DNA from: Actinomycetes bacterium
GTDB taxonomy: Bacteria > Actinomycetota > Acidimicrobiia > Spongiisociales > UBA5794
NCBI GenBank assembly: GCA_023336855.1
Contig: JAMBLK010000021.1
Span: 1 to 5,477, forward strand
Direction of reading: 5' to 3'
DNA: 5,477 nt
Position numbers and translations under genes: made by a program. Below, one piece after another: positions 1-5,446 of this stretch (the stretch's first letter is position 1; each line of letters starts with the position of its first letter). Under the pieces are notes generated by a model, which saw only the letters and a program-made list of their open reading frames with translations, made no database searches and was not told the DNA's origin.

Positions 1-591
1 AACGCTCTCGATGCCGTGGCGGCGGCCGAAGGTTTCGAGTATCCGGTTCTCGTCAAGCCGAACATCGGAGGGAGCGGTGGAGGGATCGTCTCGTTCGATG
101 ATCAAGCAGCACTCGGTGCGGCGGCCGCAGTCGGTGAACTCGAGTTCGGACCGGATCACACGGCGATCGTCCAAGAGCACCTGCCCACCGAGGGCGACTC
201 GATCGTCCGGCTCGAGTTCCTCAACGGACGGTTCCTCTATGCCATCCGCATACTGCTCGTTCCCGGATCATTCAATCTGTGCCCGGCCGACTACTGCGAA
301 CTCCCCGGGATCGGTGAAGCAGTAGCGGACCGCGGTGCGGCCGTTGAGGCCTTCGACCCTCCAAGGGCCGTCATCGAGGACGCCCGCCGTATCCTTGACG
401 CTACGGGCGCCGATCTAGGCGGCGTTGAGTATCTGATCAATGCACGGGATGGACACGCCTACTTCTACGACGTGAACGCTCTGTCGAACTTCGTGGCGGA
501 CGCACCCGCGGTAATCGGCTTCGACCCCTTCGTGGACCTCGTCGACCTCATCGCCGAGCGGGTTGACACTCCCGTGTCTGCCCGTGTCTAG
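1..591 (+). CDS. ATP-grasp domain protein, RimK/glutathione-synthase-like ligase (3' part, 5' end outside window)
   Basis: The reading frame is open from base 1 and ends in TAG at 589-591, leaving 196 visible codons; the true start lies upstream. Numbering from the first visible codon, residues 14-29 read YPVLVKPNIGGSGGGI, the ATP-grasp strand with the nucleotide-binding Lys (K19) followed by a Gly-rich loop. IVQEHL (56-61) fits the adenine-contact strand, and GVEYLI plus YDVNALSNF (141-146 and 156-164) fit the metal-binding acidic/Asn motif (D157, N159). ATP-grasp enzymes join a carboxylate to an amine or thiol through an acyl-phosphate. The missing N-terminal domain would carry substrate specificity, so substrate cannot be named. 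Residues 91-102 hold a Cys-containing stretch (FNLCPADYCELP) between the ATP-binding strands. The gene converges with the acyl-CoA synthetase gene to its right, the two stop codons overlapping. Family assignment is firm; peptide ligase, amino-acid ligase or a biosynthetic role are all possible. Confidence 0.85.
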   Translation, partial: NALDAVAAAEGFEYPVLVKPNIGGSGGGIVSFDDQAALGAAAAVGELEFGPDHTAIVQEHLPTEGDSIVRLEFLNGRFLYAIRILLVPGSFNLCPADYCELPGIGEAVADRGAAVEAFDPPRAVIEDARRILDATGADLGGVEYLINARDGHAYFYDVNALSNFVADAPAVIGFDPFVDLVDLIAERVDTPVSARV

Positions 592-2327
592 GAGTACATC
601 CCCTCGATCTCGTCGGCAAAGTGTTCGCGCACGACCTTCCGCCTCACCTTCAACGTCGGCGTCAGTTCCCCGTGCTCGATCGAGAGCGGTCGGTCGAGGA
701 CGACGAACTTCTTCAGCTGCCGCACCCGGGCACTGTCGGCGTTGACGTCGTCAACCGCTCCTTGGACATCCGCGCGAATCTCATCGTCGCTCATCCCCTC
801 AGCGGCCTCCGGATCTATGGAGACGAGCGCCGTGAGAAACGGCCGCTGGTCGCCCATCACGACAACGATCGCGATCAGGGAGTTCGTCTGCAGCGTCATC
901 TCGATGAGCGACGGCGTCACATTCTCCCCGCCCGCTGTGATGATGATGTCCTTCTTACGGTCCGTGATGAACAGGAACCCGTCATCATCGATGTAGCCAA
1001 CATCGCCGGTGTGAAGCCACCCATCGCCTCCAAGTGCGTCGAGCGTCGCCTCCGAGTTGTACAGGTACTCGCTGAACACACTGGGTCCCCGTGCGAGAAT
1101 CTCCCCATCATCGGCGATTCGGAGTTCGGCTCCGGGAAAGGCCGGACCAACGGAGCCAAACCGGTTCCGATTGGGACGGTTGTAGGCACAGCCCGCAGTG
1201 TTCTCAGACTGCCCGTAAATGTTGAGGATTTGCATGCCGAAACCGGAGAAGAACTCCGGGATCGATGGTGCCAGCGGTGCGGCACCAGAGAACAGGAACC
1301 GACTGCGATCGAGCCCCATCGCGGTCTTCACCTTCGAGTACACGAGCTTGTCGAAGAAGCCATATTGGGATGCAAGCCACGCCTGCGGCTGCTCCCCGCG
1401 GTTCAGCGTTGCGGTGTGCTCTCGCCCGACGACCAGTGCTCGGTTCGCTATCGCCGCCTTCACACCGCTCGCCTCTTCCATCTTGCCGGACACGACGGCG
1501 TAGAACTTCTCCCACACCCGCGGGACGGCGAAGAAGATCGATGGACGAACTTCCTTGAGGGTGTCGAGGAGTCGGAAGATGTCCGGTTCGTAGTAGACCG
1601 CGTGACCCGACACGGCAGGGGTCAGGATGGTGACGAGTTGCTCGGCGATGTGCGACAACGGAAGATATGAGACGGCTGAGTCAGACATGCCGGCGTCGAT
1701 GAACGACTTGATCGCCTCGGTGGTCGAGACCAGCGCCTCGTGCGGAAGCACGACAGCCTTCGGTCGGCCGGTCGTACCTGACGTGTATATGAGGGTCGCA
1801 CCGTCCCGCGGACCGAGCGCAGCCATCCGACTTTCGACGTCGGAGAACGGAACGGTGGTCCCTCGATCAAGGAACTGCCCCCACGTCAGCACGCCGTCGG
1901 ACTCAGAGGATTGTCCTCGCATAAGCACAATATGACGGAGGGCCGGGAGCTCTCCCCCCCTCTCAAGGACCTTTGCGAGCTGCTTCTCGTTCTGCACGAG
2001 AACGACCGACGACCGCGAGTGATCGAGGACGTAGGCGCATTCGTCCGGAGAGTTGGTCGGATAGATACCCGCGGGCATGGCGCCCACCGCCATTGCGGCA
2101 ACATCGAAAATGACCCACTCCGGGGTGTTCGTACCGAGGATCGCAACCGGCGACCCTGCTTCGACTCCCAGACCGATGAGCCCACGAGCGGCCGCTGCGA
2201 CCTCACCGGCATAGTCAACCCAGCTCGTCGTCACCCATCGGTCGTCCCGTCGTACGGCGTAGGCATCGGCGGTGCCGCGTTCGCGACCCGCCCTCAGGAT
2301 CATCTGCGGAATGGTCTCGAACGACAT
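588..2327 (-). CDS. Long-chain acyl-CoA synthetase (AMP-forming), downstream tandem copy (copy A)
   Basis: This 579-residue protein activates a fatty acid with ATP to acyl-AMP and transfers it to CoA, feeding beta-oxidation or lipid synthesis; it is probably cytosolic or membrane-peripheral, with no signal peptide or membrane span seen. Visible ANL-superfamily motifs in order: phosphate loop YTSGTTGRPK (181-190), LPLSHIAEQ (222-230), PRVWEKF (269-275), FSGAAPL (346-352), YGQSE (371-375, Mg-binding Glu E375), GWLHTGD (436-442, ribose Asp D442), DRKKDIIITAGGENV (456-470) and a C-terminal TPTLKVRRK with probable catalytic Lys K560. PRVWEK and ITAGGENV are typical of the long/very-long-chain (ACSL/bubblegum-like) group. 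The start ATG is at 2325-2327, with GGAGGAG 5 nt upstream. It is about 77% identical to the next gene (my count, 446 of 579, no gaps). All key residues are intact; the acyl chain length cannot be read from sequence. Confidence 0.93.
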   Translation of the reverse strand: MSFETIPQMILRAGRERGTADAYAVRRDDRWVTTSWVDYAGEVAAAARGLIGLGVEAGSPVAILGTNTPEWVIFDVAAMAVGAMPAGIYPTNSPDECAYVLDHSRSSVVLVQNEKQLAKVLERGGELPALRHIVLMRGQSSESDGVLTWGQFLDRGTTVPFSDVESRMAALGPRDGATLIYTSGTTGRPKAVVLPHEALVSTTEAIKSFIDAGMSDSAVSYLPLSHIAEQLVTILTPAVSGHAVYYEPDIFRLLDTLKEVRPSIFFAVPRVWEKFYAVVSGKMEEASGVKAAIANRALVVGREHTATLNRGEQPQAWLASQYGFFDKLVYSKVKTAMGLDRSRFLFSGAAPLAPSIPEFFSGFGMQILNIYGQSENTAGCAYNRPNRNRFGSVGPAFPGAELRIADDGEILARGPSVFSEYLYNSEATLDALGGDGWLHTGDVGYIDDDGFLFITDRKKDIIITAGGENVTPSLIEMTLQTNSLIAIVVVMGDQRPFLTALVSIDPEAAEGMSDDEIRADVQGAVDDVNADSARVRQLKKFVVLDRPLSIEHGELTPTLKVRRKVVREHFADEIEGMYS

Positions 2328-2332
2328 GACGG

Positions 2333-2339
2333 CTCCTCC
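2333..2339 (-). promoter_or_regulatory. Shine-Dalgarno of acyl-CoA synthetase copy A
   Basis: On the minus strand this reads GGAGGAG, 5 nt before the ATG at 2327-2325. It is a near-perfect match to the anti-Shine-Dalgarno and fixes the start codon. It sits directly against a GGGG run that belongs to the G-rich leader. Confidence 0.85.
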
Positions 2340-2371
2340 CCGCCGTCCCCTCCCCGCTCTGTCTCTCCCCC
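2338..2371 (-). promoter_or_regulatory. G-run leader of copy A, candidate G-quadruplex
   Basis: On the minus strand there are four G runs: 5 Gs (2371-2367), then 4 Gs each at 2355-2352, 2350-2347 and 2341-2338, with intervening segments of 11, 1 and 5 nt. The pattern satisfies a relaxed G-quadruplex rule, and the last run overlaps the Shine-Dalgarno. If transcription starts where the -10 box predicts (about 2366-2368), the first run would be partly or wholly outside the mRNA, so folding may apply to DNA more than to RNA. The leader of copy B has no such pattern. Confidence 0.4.
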
Positions 2372-2373
2372 TG

Positions 2374-2379
2374 AATCTA
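2374..2379 (-). promoter_or_regulatory. Candidate -10 element of copy A (TAGATT)
   Basis: The minus strand reads GCGTAGATT at 2382-2374; TAGATT fits the TAnnnT -10 consensus of primary sigma factors in GC-rich bacteria. The same 9-mer stands upstream of copy B, whereas the surrounding leaders differ, which suggests it is kept for function. A start site near 2366-2368 would give a leader of about 40 nt. No convincing -35 is seen at 17 bp spacing; a TTGTCA further upstream (2418-2413) is 33 bp away, with too long a spacer for a normal pair. Confidence 0.5.
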
Positions 2380-2403
2380 CGCGATCAATCCGGTCCGCGA
2401 CAT

Positions 2404-2419
2404 GACAACTGAGATTGTC
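2404..2419. repeat. Inverted repeat GACAA-N6-TTGTC in the synthetase spacer
   Basis: Perfect 5-bp arms (2404-2408 and 2415-2419) surround 6 nt. The centre is about 45 bp upstream of the predicted start of copy A transcription, so it could be a weak operator. It is short enough to be chance. Confidence 0.25.
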
Positions 2420-2450
2420 GGCCCATCATCTGGACCCTCGTCGAGCGCTT

Positions 2451-2468
2451 CCGAAATCTCCCTTTCGG
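2451..2468. repeat. Inverted repeat CCGAAA-N6-TTTCGG in the synthetase spacer
   Basis: Perfect 6-bp arms (2451-2456 and 2463-2468) surround 6 nt, between the end of copy B and the promoter of copy A. Neither strand has a T run right after the repeat, so it is not a standard intrinsic terminator. It may be a weak terminator hairpin or a protein-binding site. Confidence 0.35.
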
Positions 2469-2491
2469 CTACCGCACCCCGTCTCAACCGT

Positions 2492-2518
2492 TGACATGAG
2501 CACAGCGTTGCTCAGTCA
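2492..2518 (-). terminator. Hairpin at the stop codon of copy B, possible weak terminator
   Basis: In the minus-strand RNA the 5' arm TGACTGAGCA (2518-2509) pairs with TGCTCA plus GTCA (2502-2497 and 2495-2492), leaving one bulged base at 2496 and a 6-nt loop. The TGA stop of copy B forms the base of the stem. There is no following U tract and the stem is only about half G/C, so Rho-independent termination is doubtful; RNA 3'-end stabilisation is another possibility. Confidence 0.35.
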
Positions 2519-4255
2519 GGAATACATCCCCTCGATCTCGTCGGCGAAGTGCTCGCGTACGACCTTCCGCTTCACCTTCAACGTCGGCGTTAGTTCCCCA
2601 CCCTCAATCGAGAGCGGATCGTCGAGAACGACGAACTTCTTCAGCTGCCGCACCCGGGCGCTGTCGGCGTTGACATCGTCAACCGCCCCCTGGACGACCG
2701 CTCGAATCTCATCACTGCTCATCCCCTCGGCAGCCTCCGGATCGATTGACACGAGCGCCGTGAGGTACGGCCGCTGGTCGCCGATCACGACGACGGTCGC
2801 GACCAGCGAGTTCGTCTGCAGCGCAGTCTCGATGAGCGACGGTGTCACGTTCTCACCACCCGCCGTGATGATGATGTCCTTCTTCCGGTCCGTGATGAAT
2901 AGGAACCCGTCATCGTCGATATTGCCGACGTCACCGGTCTTGAGCCACCCGTCTTCACCGAGTGCCTCGGACGTTGCTTCATCATTGTGGAGATAGCCGA
3001 GGAACACATTGGATCCGCGTGTCAGTATCTCCCCGTCCTCAGCGATGCTGAGCTCGGCACAGGGCAGCGCCGGGCCGACCGATCCGATCCGGTTGCCGTC
3101 CGGTTCGTTGAAGGCGCAGATACCGGTGCACTCGGACTGTCCATAGAGCTGGAGGATCTGCATGCCGAGGCCTGAGAAGTACTCGGCGATCTTCGGCGAG
3201 AGTGGAGCGGCCGATGAGAACATGAACCGGCATCGGTCGAGCCCCATCGCCTCCTTCGCTTTCGAGTACACGAGCGTCTCGAAGAGACCGAACTGCACGC
3301 CAAGCAACGGGCCTGGCTGCTCACCCCGGTCGAGAGCAGCCGTGTGCTGACGGCCGACATCCAATGCTCGATTGGCGATCGCCGCCTTCACGCCACTCGC
3401 CTCTCCGAGCTTCTCGGACACCGCGGCGTAGAACTTCTCCCACACCCGTGGCACTGCGAAGAACGCGGTCGGTCGCACCTCTTTGAGACTGTCGGCGAGT
3501 CGGTAGATGTCCGGTTCGTAGTAGATCGTGTGACCCATTACCGCCGGCGTATGGATCGAGACAATCTGCTCTGCAATGTGAGACAGGGGGAGATAGGAGA
3601 GCGCAGAGTCGGACATGCCGACGTCGATGAACGACTTGATCGCCTCTGCGGTCGAGACAAGCGCTTCGTGCGGGAGTACGACAGCTTTCGGCCGACCGGT
3701 CGTACCCGACGTGTAGATGAGCGTGGCACCGTCGCGGGGTCCGAGCGCCGCAAGGCGGTCCTCGACCCCGTTGCCTTGCACGCCGATTCCTTGCTCGATG
3801 AACTCGTCCCACGTGAGCACACCGTTGGCGTCGGCTGACGCACCCCGCATGAGCACGACGGTCTTGAGCGTCGGGATGCCGTCTCGAACTCCGAGGATCT
3901 TCGCGAGCTGGTCCTCGTTCTGAACCAGAACGACCGGCGATCTTGAGTGCTCGAGCACGTAGGCACACTCATCGGGCGTGCTGGTCGGGTAGATCCCGGC
4001 CGGCATAGCCCCGATGGCCATCGCTGCGACGTCGAAGATCACCCAGTCAGGGCTGTTGGCGCCGAGGATCGCGACGGGCGATCCTTTCTCCACCCCGAGC
4101 GCAATGAGTCCGCGGGCTGCCGCCGTGATCTCCTCTCCGTAGGCACGCCAACTCGTGGTCGCCCACCCGGTATCGTCGCGCTCGGCGTAGGCGTTAGCCT
4201 CCCCACGATCACTCCCCGCTCTCAGGATCATCTGCGGAATGGTCTCGAACGACAT
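2516..4255 (-). CDS. Long-chain acyl-CoA synthetase (AMP-forming), upstream tandem copy (copy B)
   Basis: This is a 579-residue paralogue of the gene downstream of it, with the same predicted reaction (fatty acid + ATP + CoA to acyl-CoA + AMP + PPi). Motifs: YTSGTTGRPK (181-190), LPLSHIAEQ (222-230), PRVWEKF (269-275), YGQSE (371-375), GWLKTGD (436-442), DRKKDIIITAGGENV (456-470), and TPTLKVKRK with K560. It departs from copy A, and from the usual family pattern, at several points: FSSAAPL replaces FSGAAPL (G348S), LPCAEL replaces FPGAEL (G399C), Cys follows YGQSE (C376), and Lys replaces His in GWLHTGD (K439). The essential Glu, Asp, Arg and Lys remain, so it is probably active but with an altered pocket. 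Identity with copy A is near 91% over the last 120-odd residues and only about 53% over residues 121-180. The start ATG at 4253-4255 has GAGAGGAG 5 nt upstream. It is transcribed away from the NifX-like gene, and its TGA stop lies in a small hairpin. Confidence 0.93.
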   Translation of the reverse strand: MSFETIPQMILRAGSDRGEANAYAERDDTGWATTSWRAYGEEITAAARGLIALGVEKGSPVAILGANSPDWVIFDVAAMAIGAMPAGIYPTSTPDECAYVLEHSRSPVVLVQNEDQLAKILGVRDGIPTLKTVVLMRGASADANGVLTWDEFIEQGIGVQGNGVEDRLAALGPRDGATLIYTSGTTGRPKAVVLPHEALVSTAEAIKSFIDVGMSDSALSYLPLSHIAEQIVSIHTPAVMGHTIYYEPDIYRLADSLKEVRPTAFFAVPRVWEKFYAAVSEKLGEASGVKAAIANRALDVGRQHTAALDRGEQPGPLLGVQFGLFETLVYSKAKEAMGLDRCRFMFSSAAPLSPKIAEYFSGLGMQILQLYGQSECTGICAFNEPDGNRIGSVGPALPCAELSIAEDGEILTRGSNVFLGYLHNDEATSEALGEDGWLKTGDVGNIDDDGFLFITDRKKDIIITAGGENVTPSLIETALQTNSLVATVVVIGDQRPYLTALVSIDPEAAEGMSSDEIRAVVQGAVDDVNADSARVRQLKKFVVLDDPLSIEGGELTPTLKVKRKVVREHFADEIEGMYS

Positions 4256-4260
4256 GGCAG

Positions 4261-4268
4261 CTCCTCTC
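4261..4268 (-). promoter_or_regulatory. Shine-Dalgarno of acyl-CoA synthetase copy B
   Basis: The minus strand reads GAGAGGAG, ending 5 nt before the ATG at 4255-4253. Spacing equals that of copy A, supporting both start choices. Confidence 0.8.
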
Positions 4269-4291
4269 GGCCGAACAGGCTCCTGGGAGTC

Positions 4292-4297
4292 AATCTA
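4292..4297 (-). promoter_or_regulatory. Candidate -10 element of copy B (TAGATT)
   Basis: The minus strand reads GCGTAGATT (4300-4292), the same 9-mer as upstream of copy A although the neighbouring bases differ. A start near 4285 would give a leader of about 30 nt. No clear -35 hexamer is visible. Confidence 0.5.
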
Positions 4298-4327
4298 CGC
4301 ACTTGAGCCGAACGATGCCCGGGAAAC

Positions 4328-4340
4328 GACCCTGTGGGTC
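4328..4340. promoter_or_regulatory. Palindrome GACCC-TGT-GGGTC, candidate operator
   Basis: Perfect 5-bp arms flank a 3-nt centre. The centre lies 36 bp upstream of the ATG of the NifX-like gene; if that gene is leaderless, this is the -36 position, overlapping the place of a -35 element. It also lies about 49 bp upstream of the predicted start of copy B transcription, so one regulator could see both promoters. The short arms leave chance as a real alternative. Confidence 0.3.
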
Positions 4341-4356
4341 TGCGCCGAGTCACCCG

Positions 4357-4362
4357 TATCCT
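4357..4362 (+). promoter_or_regulatory. Candidate -10 element (TATCCT) of the NifX-like/lipoprotein operon
   Basis: TATCCT fits TAnnnT and ends 7 bp before the ATG at 4370. That spacing puts transcription start on or next to the A of the start codon, the arrangement of leaderless genes common in actinobacteria. In keeping with this, only a weak GGGA stands before the ATG and no real Shine-Dalgarno is present. Confidence 0.45.
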
Positions 4363-4369
4363 GGGACAC

Positions 4370-4750
4370 ATGAGAATTGCACTTGCCACCCTGAACGGAA
4401 ACACGGTCACCGGACACTTCGGCCGTACGAAAGCTTTCGTCGTCGTCGACCTCGATGACGGCGTCGAAACGAAGCGGGAGACCCGCGAGGTCGGCTCCTG
4501 CACGCAGGGCAACCACCCGGATCCGGAGCATCGCCGTCGTCATCACGACCTGGTCGATACCGTCCACGATTGCGATGCGGTGATCGCCGGAGGAATTGGT
4601 ATCCCCGTGCAGGATCGATTGCAGGAGGCCGGGATCGAGGTCGTGCTCACCGACATCCGGGTGATCGATGAAGCGGTTCAACGGTACGCGGCCGGGACGC
4701 TCACGCATGACGCCGGCCGAGCTCACGCGCCCGACGGCAACCACCACTGA
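4370..4750 (+). CDS. NifX/NafY-like protein (dinitrogenase iron-molybdenum cofactor family)
   Basis: This 126-residue protein matches the small single-domain Nitro_FeMo-Co family (NifX, NafY, C-terminal part of NifB, and stand-alone archaeal/bacterial members). Visible signs: MRIALATLNG at the N terminus, TGHFGRTKAFVVVD (14-27), and VIAGGIGIPVQDRLQEAGIE (71-90) followed by VVLTD and IDEAVQRYAAGTL (99-111). Cofactor-binding relatives carry iron-molybdenum or precursor clusters; stand-alone members in organisms without nitrogenase have no settled role. Possible metal ligands are C44, the His-rich stretch H49-H59, C68 and a tail with five His (H113, H119, H125, H126 and the preceding region). 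No nif gene is nearby, so a nitrogen-fixation role is not supported. I chose ATG 4370 because family members start at this point; an in-frame GTG at 4334 would add 12 residues that look non-conserved. Its TGA shares one base with the next start codon. Confidence 0.83.
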   Translation: MRIALATLNGNTVTGHFGRTKAFVVVDLDDGVETKRETREVGSCTQGNHPDPEHRRRHHDLVDTVHDCDAVIAGGIGIPVQDRLQEAGIEVVLTDIRVIDEAVQRYAAGTLTHDAGRAHAPDGNHH

Positions 4751-5439
4751 TGTTCCGGCGGCTCCTCCTCGCAACGGTCGCCGCCTCACTGGTCGCATCC
4801 GGCTGCTCCTTCCTCGGCACGCTGGGTGCGGAGGAAGCAGTCTCATGTTCGTACGGCGGCGGCTCACCGTTCTCCAAGACCTACATGGACGGACCGGAAC
4901 TGGCGCCCGACGAGTTTCGGCAGACCCCCCAGGGCCAGGCCCTCGATGCGTTCTTCGTCGGCGGCTACGGAGAAGTCGAGGCAGGGCCGTATGGAGAACT
5001 CGACGGATTCTCGATCGTTTCAAACTCGTTTGTGCTCGGATACCGGGACGGACTGCCGACTATGGACTACACCCTCGACGGTGATGACATCCAACAGTGG
5101 GGCGGATGCAACCCGGTCCTGGTGTACGGCAATCGCGTGGCCAGCCGCTGGTATCCGGTCGGACCGATCGACGCAACGGCGACCGTGCTCCCCATTCGCG
5201 TGGAAGGCGGCGCTTGCGTCGAGGAGTCCGAGCCTCGCATCATCACCGAGGTTGTATCGATCGAGGTGGTCGAGACCGAAGAGACCGTCGCATGGACCCG
5301 AGAGAAGGGATTCACAGGGATGTGCGCCGGCGTCTGGATCGACATCGACGCCGAGGCAGAACTGGCGTCACCACTGGGTGCTCGCGCTCTTCTTGACGCC
5401 GGCCTGGTCCGACCGGCACCGGTGACGGAGACTCGCTGA
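4750..5439 (+). CDS. Predicted lipoprotein of unknown function
   Basis: The product has 229 residues. The N terminus is a classic lipoprotein signal: two Arg (3-4), a hydrophobic core LLLATVAASLVAS, and a lipobox-like ASGC with the lipidation Cys at residue 19. The mature protein would be anchored to the outer face of the cytoplasmic membrane. Four further Cys (33, 120, 156, 192) could form two disulfides, as expected outside the cell. The mature part is acidic, rich in Gly, Tyr and Trp, with no repeat or catalytic motif that I recognise, so I assign no function. The ATG overlaps the stop of the NifX-like gene (TGATG at 4748-4752) and has no Shine-Dalgarno, which points to translational coupling and one shared transcript. 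The start choice is supported by the signal peptide beginning right there. The gene ends 23 bp before a tRNA. Confidence 0.8.
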   Translation: MFRRLLLATVAASLVASGCSFLGTLGAEEAVSCSYGGGSPFSKTYMDGPELAPDEFRQTPQGQALDAFFVGGYGEVEAGPYGELDGFSIVSNSFVLGYRDGLPTMDYTLDGDDIQQWGGCNPVLVYGNRVASRWYPVGPIDATATVLPIRVEGGACVEESEPRIITEVVSIEVVETEETVAWTREKGFTGMCAGVWIDIDAEAELASPLGARALLDAGLVRPAPVTETR

Positions 5440-5446
5440 CATCTCC

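Larger units (their letters stand above)
2328..2515. other. 188-bp spacer between the tandem synthetase genes
   Basis: The spacer holds no gene. It contains, in the direction of transcription, the 3' part of a hairpin at the end of copy B, two short inverted repeats, a candidate -10 box for copy A, and a purine-rich leader with the Shine-Dalgarno. The layout suggests copy A can be transcribed from its own promoter, although read-through from copy B remains possible because no strong terminator is visible. Confidence 0.6.
588..4255. repeat. Tandem gene duplication of the acyl-CoA synthetase, period 1928 bp
   Basis: Every aligned position of the two synthetase genes is offset by exactly 1928 bp (stops 588/2516, starts 2327/4255), so there are no indels across 1740 bp. 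Substitutions, many at third positions, are spread through the genes, so this is an old duplication kept under protein-level selection rather than a recent copy. The longest exact DNA matches I found are 36 bp at the 5' end (2293-2328 and 4221-4256) and 32 bp near the 3' end (700-731 and 2628-2659). The spacers and leaders are not alike apart from the Shine-Dalgarno area and a 9-bp AATCTACGC box. Confidence 0.9.
4256..4369. other. 114-bp divergent promoter region
   Basis: This stretch separates acyl-CoA synthetase copy B (left, minus strand) from the NifX-like gene (right, plus strand) and contains candidate -10 boxes for both, the copy B Shine-Dalgarno, and the 13-bp palindrome between the two promoters. 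A GCCGAAC heptamer occurs twice (4270-4276 and 4307-4313) around the copy B -10 box, possibly by chance. Confidence 0.6.

Noticed and set aside
621..1670. 349-codon open frame on the plus strand, opposite acyl-CoA synthetase copy A
   Set aside because: It is fully antisense to a gene with clear family motifs, its translation has no recognisable domain, and the same frame over copy B is broken into pieces (for example 2987-3175 and 3344-3838). Long antisense frames are expected in GC-rich genes.
2415..2996. 193-codon plus-strand frame covering the synthetase spacer and the 3' end of copy B
   Set aside because: Most of it is antisense to the conserved C-terminal domain of copy B; its low-complexity Ser/Arg/Thr composition is typical of a shadow frame.
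3321..3968. 215-codon open frame on the minus strand in another frame of copy B
   Set aside because: It is Arg/Ser-rich out-of-frame translation inside the true synthetase frame, with no start signal and no domain.
2516..4255. Copy B as a pseudogene, because conserved glycines are replaced
   Set aside because: The frame is intact over 579 codons, the catalytic Glu, Asp, Arg and Lys are kept, and the C-terminal domain is under visible constraint.
4281..4366. TCCTGGGA octamer repeated at 4281-4288 and 4359-4366
   Set aside because: The short direct repeat has odd spacing and its copies sit in unrelated places relative to the promoters; it is probably chance.
4334..4369. GTG at 4334 as an alternative start for the NifX-like gene
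   Set aside because: It would add 12 residues before the conserved MRIALAT start of the family, and it would place the start codon within the palindrome and upstream of the best -10 box.
4295..5023. 242-codon minus-strand frame opposite the NifX-like and lipoprotein genes
   Set aside because: The plus-strand proteins have a family match, a signal peptide and coupled stop/start; the minus frame is Arg-rich and resembles nothing known to me.
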